Source: Chloroflexota bacterium (lineage in GTDB: Bacteria > Chloroflexota > Dehalococcoidia > UBA1151 > TMED-70). From it: a DNA stretch of 13,492 bases. The translations under genes and the position numbers were made by a program. The stretch's first letter is position 1. The number at the start of each line of letters is the position of its first letter. Positions 1-5,891 of the stretch are shown here, in pieces. The DNA lies in the NCBI GenBank assembly GCA_002721875.1, contig PBLU01000012.1, forward strand, positions 161,806 to 175,297. The letters run 5' to 3'. A model generated the notes under the pieces. It made no database searches and was not told the DNA's origin. It saw only the letters and a list, made by a program, of their open reading frames with translations.

Positions 1-108
1 GTTGGTAAGGCAACTCTATCATATTGGATGCTCAAGCTTGGAATTCAATTTAGAAAAGTTGCTCTAGCTCCCGGGGAAAATATAGAAATTAAGAGATTAT
101 CTGATTAA
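1..108 (+). CDS. 3' end of an unidentified gene (5' end outside the window)
   Basis: The first frame is open from base 1 to a TAA at 106-108 and gives the last 35 residues of a protein (VGKATLSYWMLK... ending EIKRLSD). It ends in a short basic and acidic tail with no membrane segment or motif that I recognise. The frame is coding-like: it has no internal stop in AT-rich DNA and uses Gly, Pro and Ala codons that are rare by chance here. The next gene starts 86 bases later on the same strand. No hairpin terminator is visible between the two. Function cannot be assigned from this fragment. Confidence 0.5.
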   Translation, partial: VGKATLSYWMLKLGIQFRKVALAPGENIEIKRLSD

Positions 109-194
109 TAATTACTTTTTTTATATTTATTTTTCTTATTTACTACTTTATTCTTAAAATCAATTATAGAAAAAATACGAATTATACTCACAAA

Positions 195-647
195 ATGAAT
201 AAAAAATTTACTTTACTGTTTATTTTCACTTTATTTTCCGCACTACTTGTATCATGTAGAGAGGTTACTGTAGATCCTTCTCCTCCAGTTGTATTTCAAC
301 CTACGCCTGCAACATCTGAAAAACTCATGGCAGGAGCTGCTCCGGTTGTGCAAGTAGTAATAGTAGGAAATCCTGCTGCTGGTGAAGAATGGTTTCTTAC
401 ACAAGGCTGTAATGCTTGTCATTCTACTGGTGCAGAGAAATTGGTTGGACCTGGTCAAAAAGGAGTATATGTTAGATCTGGAGCAAGGCCTGGTTACGGC
501 TCAGCTGATGAATATATAGAAGCTTCCATAAGATATCCTGGGGAATATCTAGTTGAAGGCTACTCAAATCTTATGCCAGCAAGTTGGGAAGAGGCTGAAA
601 AGCAAGATATTGCTGACGTAATTGCATATTTGAAAACTTTAGAATAA
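195..647 (+). CDS. Membrane-anchored (lipoprotein) mono-heme cytochrome c
   Basis: A 150-residue secreted electron carrier. Residues 1-20 form a lipoprotein signal peptide (basic MNKK, then a hydrophobic core) ending in the lipobox LVSC, so Cys21 would be lipidated and would tether the protein to the outer face of the membrane. A Pro-rich, low-complexity linker (about 22-60) leads to a class I cytochrome c domain. The heme-binding CNACH motif lies at 72-76, with His76 as proximal ligand. A YSNLMPASW segment offers Met127 as the distal ligand. The C-terminal helix (DVIAYLKTL) is typical of the family and of the cytochrome c domain fused to some oxidase subunits. The likely role is passing electrons to a terminal oxidase or from a periplasmic dehydrogenase; no such partner lies nearby. 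No Shine-Dalgarno sequence precedes the ATG. A TATACT box at 183-188 sits so close that a leaderless message is possible. It converges on larB, 33 bases away. Confidence 0.9.
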   Translation: MNKKFTLLFIFTLFSALLVSCREVTVDPSPPVVFQPTPATSEKLMAGAAPVVQVVIVGNPAAGEEWFLTQGCNACHSTGAEKLVGPGQKGVYVRSGARPGYGSADEYIEASIRYPGEYLVEGYSNLMPASWEEAEKQDIADVIAYLKTLE

Positions 648-680
648 TGTTAGTTACAAGCCAACTTAATAAACAAAAAA

Positions 681-1343
681 TTATCTCTTCGCTATCAATG
701 CTGCTTGATATCCAGCAGAGAAGCCAGCATCAATATTAACCACCGATATTCCAGGCGCACATGAGTTCAACATTGTAAGTAAAGCTGAATATCCTTTTTC
801 TCCTGTTCCAAATCCTACAGATGTTGGAACGGCGATCACTGGTTTATTTACCAAACCAGCTACAACTGTGGGTAGCGCGCCTTCCATACCAGCTACAACA
901 ACTATGCAATGGGCTTTTTTAATTTTTTCAATTTTACTTAGAATCCTGTGTATCCCTGTTACACCAACATCATTGATTATCTCAGTCTTTGCCCCCATCA
1001 ATGAAGCTGTTATTTCTACTTCTTTAGCTATTGGTATATCTGAAGTACCCGCACTAACGACAGACACAATACCACTAGTATTTTTATTATTTTTAGATGA
1101 CCAAATCATTTTTGCATGGGAATCGAATTTTGCTTCAGGAATTATCTTTATAACTTTTTCATAAGTTTCAATATTAGTTCTTGTAATTAGAAAAATACCA
1201 GAATTATCATATATTCTTTTAGCAATTTTAGAAGATTGATCTGGGGACTTTGTTTCTCCATAGATTACTTCTGGAAAACCTGTTCGTTTTTCCCTTTCAT
1301 AATCAATTTCAGCAAATTCGATTGTATCATCTTTATTAGTCAT
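681..1343 (-). CDS. larB: LarB, pyridinium-3,5-biscarboxylate mononucleotide synthase (nickel-pincer cofactor)
   Basis: LarB carboxylates nicotinic acid adenine dinucleotide and cleaves its phosphoanhydride. This is the first step towards the nickel-pincer nucleotide cofactor of lactate racemase (LarA) and related racemases or epimerases. The protein has the family N-terminal signature (REKRTGFPEVIYGE, near 17-30) and a PurE-like C-terminal domain with VVAGMEGALPTVVAGL, the P-T-S-V-G-F-G loop, and LNSCAPG. Cys195 in that last motif lies 25 residues from the C-terminus, matching the catalytic cysteine of the Lactobacillus plantarum enzyme as I recall it (Cys221 of 246). At 220 residues it is shorter than the usual ~250. 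An in-frame TAA directly precedes the ATG, so the start cannot be extended and the N-terminal helical part is genuinely short. The end reads DAGFSAG where relatives usually have DNGFGA. larC, larE and larA are not in this window. It is divergent from dnaN; a TATAAT on the minus strand (1385-1380) could be its -10 box, with no clear -35. Confidence 0.92.
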   Translation of the reverse strand: MTNKDDTIEFAEIDYEREKRTGFPEVIYGETKSPDQSSKIAKRIYDNSGIFLITRTNIETYEKVIKIIPEAKFDSHAKMIWSSKNNKNTSGIVSVVSAGTSDIPIAKEVEITASLMGAKTEIINDVGVTGIHRILSKIEKIKKAHCIVVVAGMEGALPTVVAGLVNKPVIAVPTSVGFGTGEKGYSALLTMLNSCAPGISVVNIDAGFSAGYQAALIAKR

Positions 1344-1391
1344 TTATTTATTTTACATTATTAAAAAATTAAACTGATTATTATAAATCCC

Positions 1392-1419
1392 TTGTAAATT
1401 ATGTTCTAGTTTTTATAAT
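1392..1419 (+). promoter_or_regulatory. Candidate sigma-70 promoter of dnaN
   Basis: TTGTAA (1392-1397, 4 of 6 matches to the -35 consensus) and a perfect TATAAT (1414-1419) are separated by 16 bases. The predicted start near 1426 would give a leader of about 30 bases to the dnaN ATG at 1457. A nine-base dyad overlaps both boxes. AT-rich DNA yields chance boxes, but the perfect -10, spacing and position make this one of the better candidates in the window. Confidence 0.5.
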
Positions 1420-1424
1420 TTACA
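1393..1424. repeat. Nine-base perfect inverted repeat over the dnaN promoter (operator-like)
   Basis: TGTAAATTA (1393-1401) and TAATTTACA (1416-1424) are exact reverse complements separated by 14 bases. The left arm overlaps the -35 box and the right arm overlaps the -10 box. The centre-to-centre distance is 23 bases, about two helical turns, as expected of a dimeric repressor site. It could also be a chance palindrome in AT-rich DNA. Its position between divergent larB and dnaN means a bound protein could affect both. Confidence 0.4.
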
Positions 1425-1443
1425 TATTATTTAGTAAAAAATT

Positions 1444-1449
1444 GGAAGG
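1444..1449 (+). promoter_or_regulatory. Ribosome binding site that fixes the dnaN start at 1457
   Basis: GGAAGG ends seven bases before the ATG at 1457. An in-frame TTG at 1442 would lie on top of this site and has no Shine-Dalgarno sequence of its own, so the shorter ATG start is preferred. That start gives the family-typical beginning MKLSCIQ. Confidence 0.7.
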
Positions 1450-1456
1450 CAACCTT

Positions 1457-2584
1457 ATGAAGCTCAGCTGCATACAATCAAACTTAAGGAAAGGCTTAGC
1501 AATCGTTAGTAGGGCAGTAGCTACAAGATCAACTATTCCTGAAACTCAAAATGTACTCATTGCAACAGATAATGGAAGACTAAAATTAACCGCAACAAAT
1601 TTAGAAATTGCTATAACTACATGGATTGGTGCTCAAATAGAAGAAGAAGGAGCAATAACTATACCTGCAAGAATGCTATCTGATTTCATAAACTCGCTTC
1701 CAGATAAAAAAGTTGATATTGAGATGGTACCTAATCCTATAGGATTAAAAATACATTGTGCAAATTTTGATGCTCAAATGAACGGTATTGATCCTGAAAG
1801 TTATCCTCCTATACCTAATATTACAGATGGCCCTAAAGTATCAATTTCCTCTTCAGATTTTAAGAGTTCTTTGTCAAGAGTAAAATTTGCTGTTGCTTCA
1901 GATGAATCTAGGCCTGCTCTGACTGGAGTAAAAGTTGATATCAAAAATAATCAATTTACACTTGCTTCAGCTGATGGTTTTAGATTGGCTGTAGAAACTG
2001 GTAGCTGTGATTCTTCCGTAGAAGACGATATTTCTGTCATTGTTCCTGGAAGAACAATGAATGAAATTTTTTCATTACTAGGTTCTGATAACGGTATGTT
2101 GGATATGACTGTTACTGATCAAAAAAGTCAATCACTTTTTAAGTTTGGAGATGTAGAAGTTGTTACTCAACTAATTCAAGGGAATTTTCCAGATTATGAA
2201 AGACTAATTCCTTCTGAAAAAGGGACTATTTGTAGAGTAAACAGACAAGAAATCATACAAGCTACAAGTGCTGCTTCAGTTTTTGCTAGAGATGGCAGTG
2301 GGATAATTAGAATGGTTTCTGAAAATATTGATGATGAAGGCTCTGTAAGGATTATGTCTCAAGCTGAAGAACTAGGATCAAATGAAGCTCGAATTAAAGC
2401 CGAAATTGAAGGAGAAGAAGCTAGAATAGCATTTAATTCAAAGTTCCTTGGAGAAATCTTAGGAGTTTTAGACGGAGATGAAATTGAAATCGAAACTATG
2501 AGTCCTTCATCTCCTGGTGTATTTAGGTCAGCGGCAAACTCCGGATATCTTCATATAATTATGCCTATGTTCGTACAATGGTAA
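1457..2584 (+). CDS. dnaN: DNA polymerase III subunit beta (sliding clamp)
   Basis: DnaN forms the ring-shaped homodimer that encircles DNA and tethers the replicative polymerase and repair enzymes. The 375-residue product has the usual length, with three clamp repeats (about 1-120, 121-245 and 246-375). Recognisable elements are the N-terminal MKLSC...GLAIVSRAVATRST, the GAITIPARMLSDFINSLP stretch in domain 1, RPALTGVKVD and ASADGFRLAV in domain 2, QGNFPDYERLIP leading into domain 3, and a C-terminus close to the conserved MPM (HIIMPMFVQW). Extra C-terminal residues FVQW replace the common short ending. The ATG at 1457 is chosen over an upstream in-frame TTG because a good ribosome binding site lies between them. 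dnaA, recF and gyrB do not follow it here, so the classical replication cluster is not intact on this side. N-terminal wording resembles Chloroflexota clamps. Confidence 0.96.
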   Translation: MKLSCIQSNLRKGLAIVSRAVATRSTIPETQNVLIATDNGRLKLTATNLEIAITTWIGAQIEEEGAITIPARMLSDFINSLPDKKVDIEMVPNPIGLKIHCANFDAQMNGIDPESYPPIPNITDGPKVSISSSDFKSSLSRVKFAVASDESRPALTGVKVDIKNNQFTLASADGFRLAVETGSCDSSVEDDISVIVPGRTMNEIFSLLGSDNGMLDMTVTDQKSQSLFKFGDVEVVTQLIQGNFPDYERLIPSEKGTICRVNRQEIIQATSAASVFARDGSGIIRMVSENIDDEGSVRIMSQAEELGSNEARIKAEIEGEEARIAFNSKFLGEILGVLDGDEIEIETMSPSSPGVFRSAANSGYLHIIMPMFVQW

Positions 2585-2635
2585 TAATTTATTATCAATG
2601 ATCCTTTGGAAATGATAGAATTATGTTGAGCCGAC

Positions 2636-2657
2636 TACTAAGAATTATTTCTTAGTA
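2636..2657 (+). other. Perfect nine-base-pair hairpin just after dnaN
   Basis: TACTAAGAA (2636-2644) pairs exactly with TTCTTAGTA (2649-2657) around a four-base loop, TTAT. No T-run follows, so it is not a standard intrinsic terminator. It lies 52 bases after the dnaN stop and is the first of three stem-loops in the 256-base gap. It may stabilise the 3' end of the dnaN message or belong to a structured RNA. Confidence 0.45.
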
Positions 2658-2666
2658 CAGGATATT

Positions 2667-2735
2667 TGGCCCTCTTATTAAAATATTTTCTCTAATCCAC
2701 TTTAGATTATGTTTTTTGAGGGTCATTTTGTTTTT
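2667..2735 (+). terminator. Terminator-like stem with T-rich tail after dnaN
   Basis: TGGCCCTC (2667-2674) pairs with GAGGGTCA (2718-2725) over eight base pairs with one G-U. It encloses a 43-base AT-rich interior that has its own small TCTAA/TTAGA stem (2691-2695 with 2702-2706). The tail TTTTGTTTTT follows at once. The stem is GC-rich for this genome. The large loop is unusual for a simple terminator, so a structured RNA is an alternative. Confidence 0.45.
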
Positions 2736-2741
2736 AATTGA

Positions 2742-2747
2742 TATAAT
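2742..2747 (+). promoter_or_regulatory. Candidate -10 box between the two terminators
   Basis: A perfect TATAAT lies between the two terminator-like stems. The nearest -35-like sequence is TTGAGG at 2716-2721, at a long 20-base spacing. The 11 bases TATAATTTACA (2742-2752) are identical to 1414-1424 at the dnaN promoter. A start near 2754 would place the following hairpin at the very 5' end of the transcript. Confidence 0.35.
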
Positions 2748-2753
2748 TTACAA

Positions 2754-2800
2754 GTGCTATTAATTATTTACGGAACTAATAACTAATAGCACATTTTTTA
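2754..2800 (+). terminator. Strong intrinsic terminator (or attenuator) upstream of the DUF805-like gene
   Basis: GTGCTATTA (2754-2762) pairs perfectly with TAATAGCAC (2784-2792). After one mismatch the stem continues for five more pairs (2764-2768 with 2778-2782), leaving a nine-base loop. ATTTTTTA follows immediately. This is the clearest intrinsic terminator in the window. It may end dnaN transcription, or act as an attenuator for the gene starting at 2853. Confidence 0.75.
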
Positions 2801-2837
2801 TGAAAAAATATCTCTCAATATTTTAAACTAAATTTAT

Positions 2838-2844
2838 GAGGTGA
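2838..2844 (+). promoter_or_regulatory. Ribosome binding site that fixes the DUF805-like start at 2853
   Basis: GAGGTGA ends eight bases before the ATG at 2853. It contains an in-frame GTG at 2841 that could be mistaken for the start codon. That GTG is part of the Shine-Dalgarno sequence, so the ATG is preferred. Confidence 0.75.
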
Positions 2845-2852
2845 ATTATAAG

Positions 2853-3209
2853 ATGGAATTGATACATGCAGTAAAAGATGGATTTAAGAATTATACTAAT
2901 ACTAAAATTACAGCTACAAGATCTCAACTCTACTATTGGTTTTTATTCGCATTAATATCAATTACACTTTTTAACTTAATTGATATTGTTATTTTTGATT
3001 CAAATACATATAGCCAGTTGTTCGAACTAAACGAACCCACAGGATGGCTAAGTAGAATATGGTTTTGGTCTATAGTTACCCCTTCAATAACAATTATTAT
3101 AAGAAGGATAAAAGTTATGCCTAAGCCTGTATGGAAACAAAGATCATTTGTAGATATTCTTACAATGGTAGTAATTTTGATGCTTATGTTACTAATACTC
3201 GCTTATTAG
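2853..3209 (+). CDS. Small DUF805-like integral membrane protein
   Basis: A 118-residue membrane protein. A short amphipathic N-terminus (1-20) is followed by TATRSQLYYWFLF, which resembles the GRasRsEFWyF entry of the DUF805 family. The first membrane segment spans about 27-48, with an Asp (Asp44) near its end as in that family. The second (about 66-83) ends in IIIRRIKV, reminiscent of the family's RRLHD motif. The third (about 100-117) forms the hydrophobic C-terminus. Two features differ from typical DUF805 proteins: the HD of RRLHD is missing, and the second loop is short. The family has no established biochemical function, so none is proposed. It has its own strong ribosome binding site and lies 58 bases before hom on the same strand, so the two could be co-transcribed, though no functional link is evident. 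Assignment rests on motif resemblance only. Confidence 0.6.
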   Translation: MELIHAVKDGFKNYTNTKITATRSQLYYWFLFALISITLFNLIDIVIFDSNTYSQLFELNEPTGWLSRIWFWSIVTPSITIIIRRIKVMPKPVWKQRSFVDILTMVVILMLMLLILAY

Positions 3210-3267
3210 GTAAAAGATAAATAATCTTTGTGTTTGCAACCCACTTGGAGAAAATAGGAAATTTCTT

Positions 3268-4551
3268 ATGAAAATAATAAATATTGGAATACTAGGATTC
3301 GGAAATATTGGAAAAGAATTATTTGTATCTTTGACAGATAAAATTGCTTTGATAGAAGAGACGAGTGGTTATAAATTAAACATCTCTAAAGTTTTAGTTA
3401 AAGAAATCAACAAAAAAAGAGATATAGATATAAATAAAGAATTAATTACTAATGACCCAGAAGAAATAATAAGTAATAAAGATATATCTATAGTAATAGA
3501 ATTGATGGGAGGAGCCGAAAACGCATATCCTTTTGTAAAAAAGGCATTGCAGTCAAAAAAATCTATTATAACTGCTAATAAAGATTTGATAGCTACTTAT
3601 GGGACTGAACTATTTAGTTTGGCTAAAGAAAATAAAGTTTCTATATTTTTTGAAGCTGCTGTAGCGTCAGGAACTCCTATTATTTCAACATTGATGAGAG
3701 ATTTATCAGCCACAAATATATCTTCTATCAGAGGAATAATTAATGGAACCAGTAACTTTATTTTATCTGAAATGGAAGAGAAGCAATCAGAATTTAAAGA
3801 TGCCTTAAAATTAGCCCAAAATTTAGGATATGCTGAACCTGATCCATCAAATGACATCACAGGGCTTGATGCTTGTTATAAACTTGCTATCTTAACATCA
3901 TTAGCATTTAATACTGAAATTACATTTGAAGATATTTTTGTTGAAGGAATAGAAACAATTGAAAAGGAAGATTTTGATTATGCTAAAGAATTAGGTTACA
4001 CCATAAAATTACTAGGTATTACAGAAAATCAAGATAATAATTTATTATGTAGGGTCCATCCAGTATTACTAAGCTTGAAAGCACCATTAGCAAAAATATT
4101 AGGTCCAAATAATGCTATTGAAATAAAAGATACAATGCTAGGAGAATTGATTATTCAAGGACCAGGAGCAGGTCCCTCCCCAACAGCTTCTGCAGTATTA
4201 AATGACCTAGTTTATCTGCTTAATAATCTGTCGAATTTGTCGGTAACTCTTCCAAAAATCTATAATAAAATGAAAATGGAGAATATAGATATTCTAAATT
4301 CTAAATTTTTCTTACGATTTGAGGTAATAGATCAACCTGGAGTTTTAGCAAAAATGTCTAACATTTTTGGTGAAGAAAAAATTTCAATTGCATCAGTTAT
4401 TCAAAAAGAAAATAAATCTTTACAAAATGGTGCTGAATTAGTTTTTATGACTCATGAGTCATCTCAATCTTCAATTGATAAATCATTAAAAAAGTTGCAT
4501 AGTCTTGATTGTGTAAATAAAGTAATCAATGTTCTAAGGGTTCAAGATTAA
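3268..4551 (+). CDS. hom: Homoserine dehydrogenase with C-terminal ACT domain
   Basis: This enzyme reduces aspartate-4-semialdehyde to homoserine with NAD(P)H, the branch step to threonine, methionine and isoleucine. At 427 residues it matches the monofunctional ACT-bearing form. The N-terminal Rossmann fold begins with GILGFGNIG (7-15). The catalytic domain contains TANKD (Lys105), NGTSN (159-163) and AEPDPSNDITGLDACYKL. Glu190, Asp201 and Lys205 in that last stretch fit the substrate-binding and catalytic residues of the yeast enzyme at a constant offset of 18. GPGAGPSPTASAVLNDL closes the domain. The ACT domain (about 347-427, opening FFLRFEVIDQPGVLA) suggests feedback control, typically by threonine. 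An AGGAA ribosome binding site lies seven bases before the ATG. Aspartokinase, thrB and thrC are absent nearby, so the gene sits apart from its pathway. Confidence 0.95.
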   Translation: MKIINIGILGFGNIGKELFVSLTDKIALIEETSGYKLNISKVLVKEINKKRDIDINKELITNDPEEIISNKDISIVIELMGGAENAYPFVKKALQSKKSIITANKDLIATYGTELFSLAKENKVSIFFEAAVASGTPIISTLMRDLSATNISSIRGIINGTSNFILSEMEEKQSEFKDALKLAQNLGYAEPDPSNDITGLDACYKLAILTSLAFNTEITFEDIFVEGIETIEKEDFDYAKELGYTIKLLGITENQDNNLLCRVHPVLLSLKAPLAKILGPNNAIEIKDTMLGELIIQGPGAGPSPTASAVLNDLVYLLNNLSNLSVTLPKIYNKMKMENIDILNSKFFLRFEVIDQPGVLAKMSNIFGEEKISIASVIQKENKSLQNGAELVFMTHESSQSSIDKSLKKLHSLDCVNKVINVLRVQD

Positions 4552-4606
4552 GATATGAATTCTTCTAATATTTTTTGTTCTGTAGTTATTTTAATAAATA
4601 CAAAGT

Positions 4607-4650
4607 ATGAAAAAATATAGTTAATATTTAAATTCTTTCATTTTGTTATT
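4607..4650 (+). terminator. Weak AT-rich terminator-like hairpin after hom
   Basis: ATGAAA (4607-4612) pairs with TTTCAT (4636-4641), and AAATAT (4613-4618) pairs with ATATTT (4624-4629). Six unpaired bases lie on the 3' side, and the T-rich stretch TTTGTTATTTATTT follows. The stem has only two GC pairs, so it is weak. Its place 56 bases after the hom stop fits a terminator. Confidence 0.3.
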
Positions 4651-4685
4651 TATTTCCTTGAGTTTTATCTAAGCTTGGGTACTAT

Positions 4686-4714
4686 TTGTATAGTATGAAT
4701 TAGAAAGATTATAC
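4686..4714 (+). promoter_or_regulatory. Candidate promoter upstream of guaC
   Basis: TTGTAT (4686-4691) and TATACT (4709-4714) are 17 bases apart. The -10 matches 5 of 6 and the -35 matches 3 of 6. A start near 4721 gives a leader of about 80 bases. ATTATACTCAC here (4708-4718) recurs at 181-191 before the cytochrome c gene. A six-base dyad TACTAT/ATAGTA (4680-4685 with 4690-4695) overlaps the -35 box. A second -10-like TATAAA at 4787-4792 lies almost at the ATG. Confidence 0.35.
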
Positions 4715-4802
4715 TCACTTGAGAAATAGAAGGCTATATGTTTGTTCAATGGTAAAAAAGTCGATTTATTTCTGATTTTGTAACATTATAAAATAAAAAA
4801 TT

Positions 4803-5816
4803 ATGTTTTATTCAAAAGAAAAAAAATTAAATTTTAAAGATGTGCTTATAGTTCCAAAGTTATCAAAACTTAATTCAAGAAAAGATGTTTTTCTTGATAC
4901 AAAAATAATTTTTCCTGTTTCAGGCATAAACTGGGAAGGAGTGCCAATAATGGCATCAAATATGGATTATGTTGGGACATTTGAAATGGGTTTAAGTCTG
5001 CAAAAATTTCATATGACTAATGCTGTTAGTAAGTTCTACAGTTTAGATGCTTGGATCAATTCTATAAATAAAGGACTAGATCTTAATTACAACTTTATGA
5101 CATTTGGATTAGAAAAAGTTTCTAATGTTTATGAAACTATTTCATCAATATCTCAAAAAACTAATAAAAATCTTAGCGCTATTGTTTTTGATATTCCAAA
5201 TGGGTACATTGAAAAATTTTCTTCACTTATAAAGGAAACAAGAAAGGAATTTCCAAAGTTAGGAATTATAGCTGGAAATGTTGTAACTCCTGAAGGAATT
5301 AAGCAACTTATGGATTCAGGAGCAGATGGTGTAAAAGTTGGAATTGGCTCAGGAGGAGTTTGTGACACAACTGAAACAACAGGTATAGGGTACCCTCAAT
5401 TATCTGCAGTCATAGAATGTAGTGAAGAAATAAAGAATTACAATGGATTCGTTGTTTCAGATGGAGGAGTAAAAATTACTGGAGATATTTCAAAAGCTTT
5501 CGCAGCGGGTGCAGGATTTGTAATGTTGGGATCTCTGTTAGCTGCTCATAAAGAAAGCATGGCTCCAATTATTCGGAAAGATAATAAAAATTACAGAGAA
5601 CTTTATGGTATGAGTTCAGCTCAAGCTATGACTAAGCATTATGGTGGTGTTGCAGACTACAGAACTTCAGAAGGAAAGTTAATACTTGTTGAAGATAGGG
5701 GCCCAGTAAAAATTACTCTAAATAATATTTTAGGAGCACTCAGATCAACTTGTACCTATATCGACGCAAAAAATATTGGAGAAATTTATCAAAATTCAAG
5801 CTTCATATTAATTTAA
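4803..5816 (+). CDS. guaC: GMP reductase
   Basis: GMP reductase converts GMP to IMP and ammonia with NADPH, returning guanine nucleotides to the central purine pool. The 337-residue TIM-barrel protein has the family's length and lacks the CBS insertion of IMP dehydrogenase. Matching stretches include PIMASNMDYVGTFEMG (48-63), AGNVV followed by GADGVKVGIG, TGIGYPQLSAVIEC, SDGG, AFAAGAGFVMLGS, YGMSS, YRTSEGK and ILGALRSTCTYI. The active-site Cys187, Thr189 and Glu290 line up with Cys186, Thr188 and Glu289 of E. coli GuaC. The residues around the cysteine differ: it reads GSGGVCDTTETTG where the common form is GPGSVCTTR..TG. IMP dehydrogenase is the only close alternative; the length and the YRTSEGK-GPV ending favour GMP reductase. 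No Shine-Dalgarno sequence precedes the ATG, only an A/T-rich leader. It stands alone, with no other purine genes nearby. Confidence 0.92.
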   Translation: MFYSKEKKLNFKDVLIVPKLSKLNSRKDVFLDTKIIFPVSGINWEGVPIMASNMDYVGTFEMGLSLQKFHMTNAVSKFYSLDAWINSINKGLDLNYNFMTFGLEKVSNVYETISSISQKTNKNLSAIVFDIPNGYIEKFSSLIKETRKEFPKLGIIAGNVVTPEGIKQLMDSGADGVKVGIGSGGVCDTTETTGIGYPQLSAVIECSEEIKNYNGFVVSDGGVKITGDISKAFAAGAGFVMLGSLLAAHKESMAPIIRKDNKNYRELYGMSSAQAMTKHYGGVADYRTSEGKLILVEDRGPVKITLNNILGALRSTCTYIDAKNIGEIYQNSSFILI

Positions 5817-5891
5817 AAGGCTTGTTGTAAATAACAGACATTTAACAATAATGTAATTTGTATGTAAAACAAATAATGTAAGTTTTTATGT

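Noticed and set aside
868..1164. 98-codon plus-strand open frame inside larB
   Set aside because: It lies entirely antisense to larB, which has clear family motifs. The encoded protein has no recognisable domain and no ribosome binding site.
1442..1456. Upstream in-frame TTG as the dnaN start
   Set aside because: It would add MEGNL, overlaps the likely ribosome binding site GGAAGG, and has no Shine-Dalgarno sequence of its own. The ATG at 1457 gives the family-typical start.
2585..2840. tRNA or other known structured RNA in the gap after dnaN
   Set aside because: I looked for a cloverleaf, a GGTTCGA-type T-loop, a CCA end and SRP-RNA signatures and saw none. The hairpins are reported only as unassigned structures.
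2841..2852. In-frame GTG as the start of the DUF805-like gene
   Set aside because: The GTG is part of the GAGGTGA ribosome binding site for the ATG at 2853.
4555..4620. 21-codon open frame after hom
   Set aside because: It has no ribosome binding site, no distinctive composition and no motif. A frame this short is expected by chance in this gap.
5821..5880. ATTTGT/ACAAAT hairpin (5856-5861 with 5869-5874) as a guaC terminator
   Set aside because: Only six mostly A-T pairs and no clean T-run; too weak to call in DNA of this composition.
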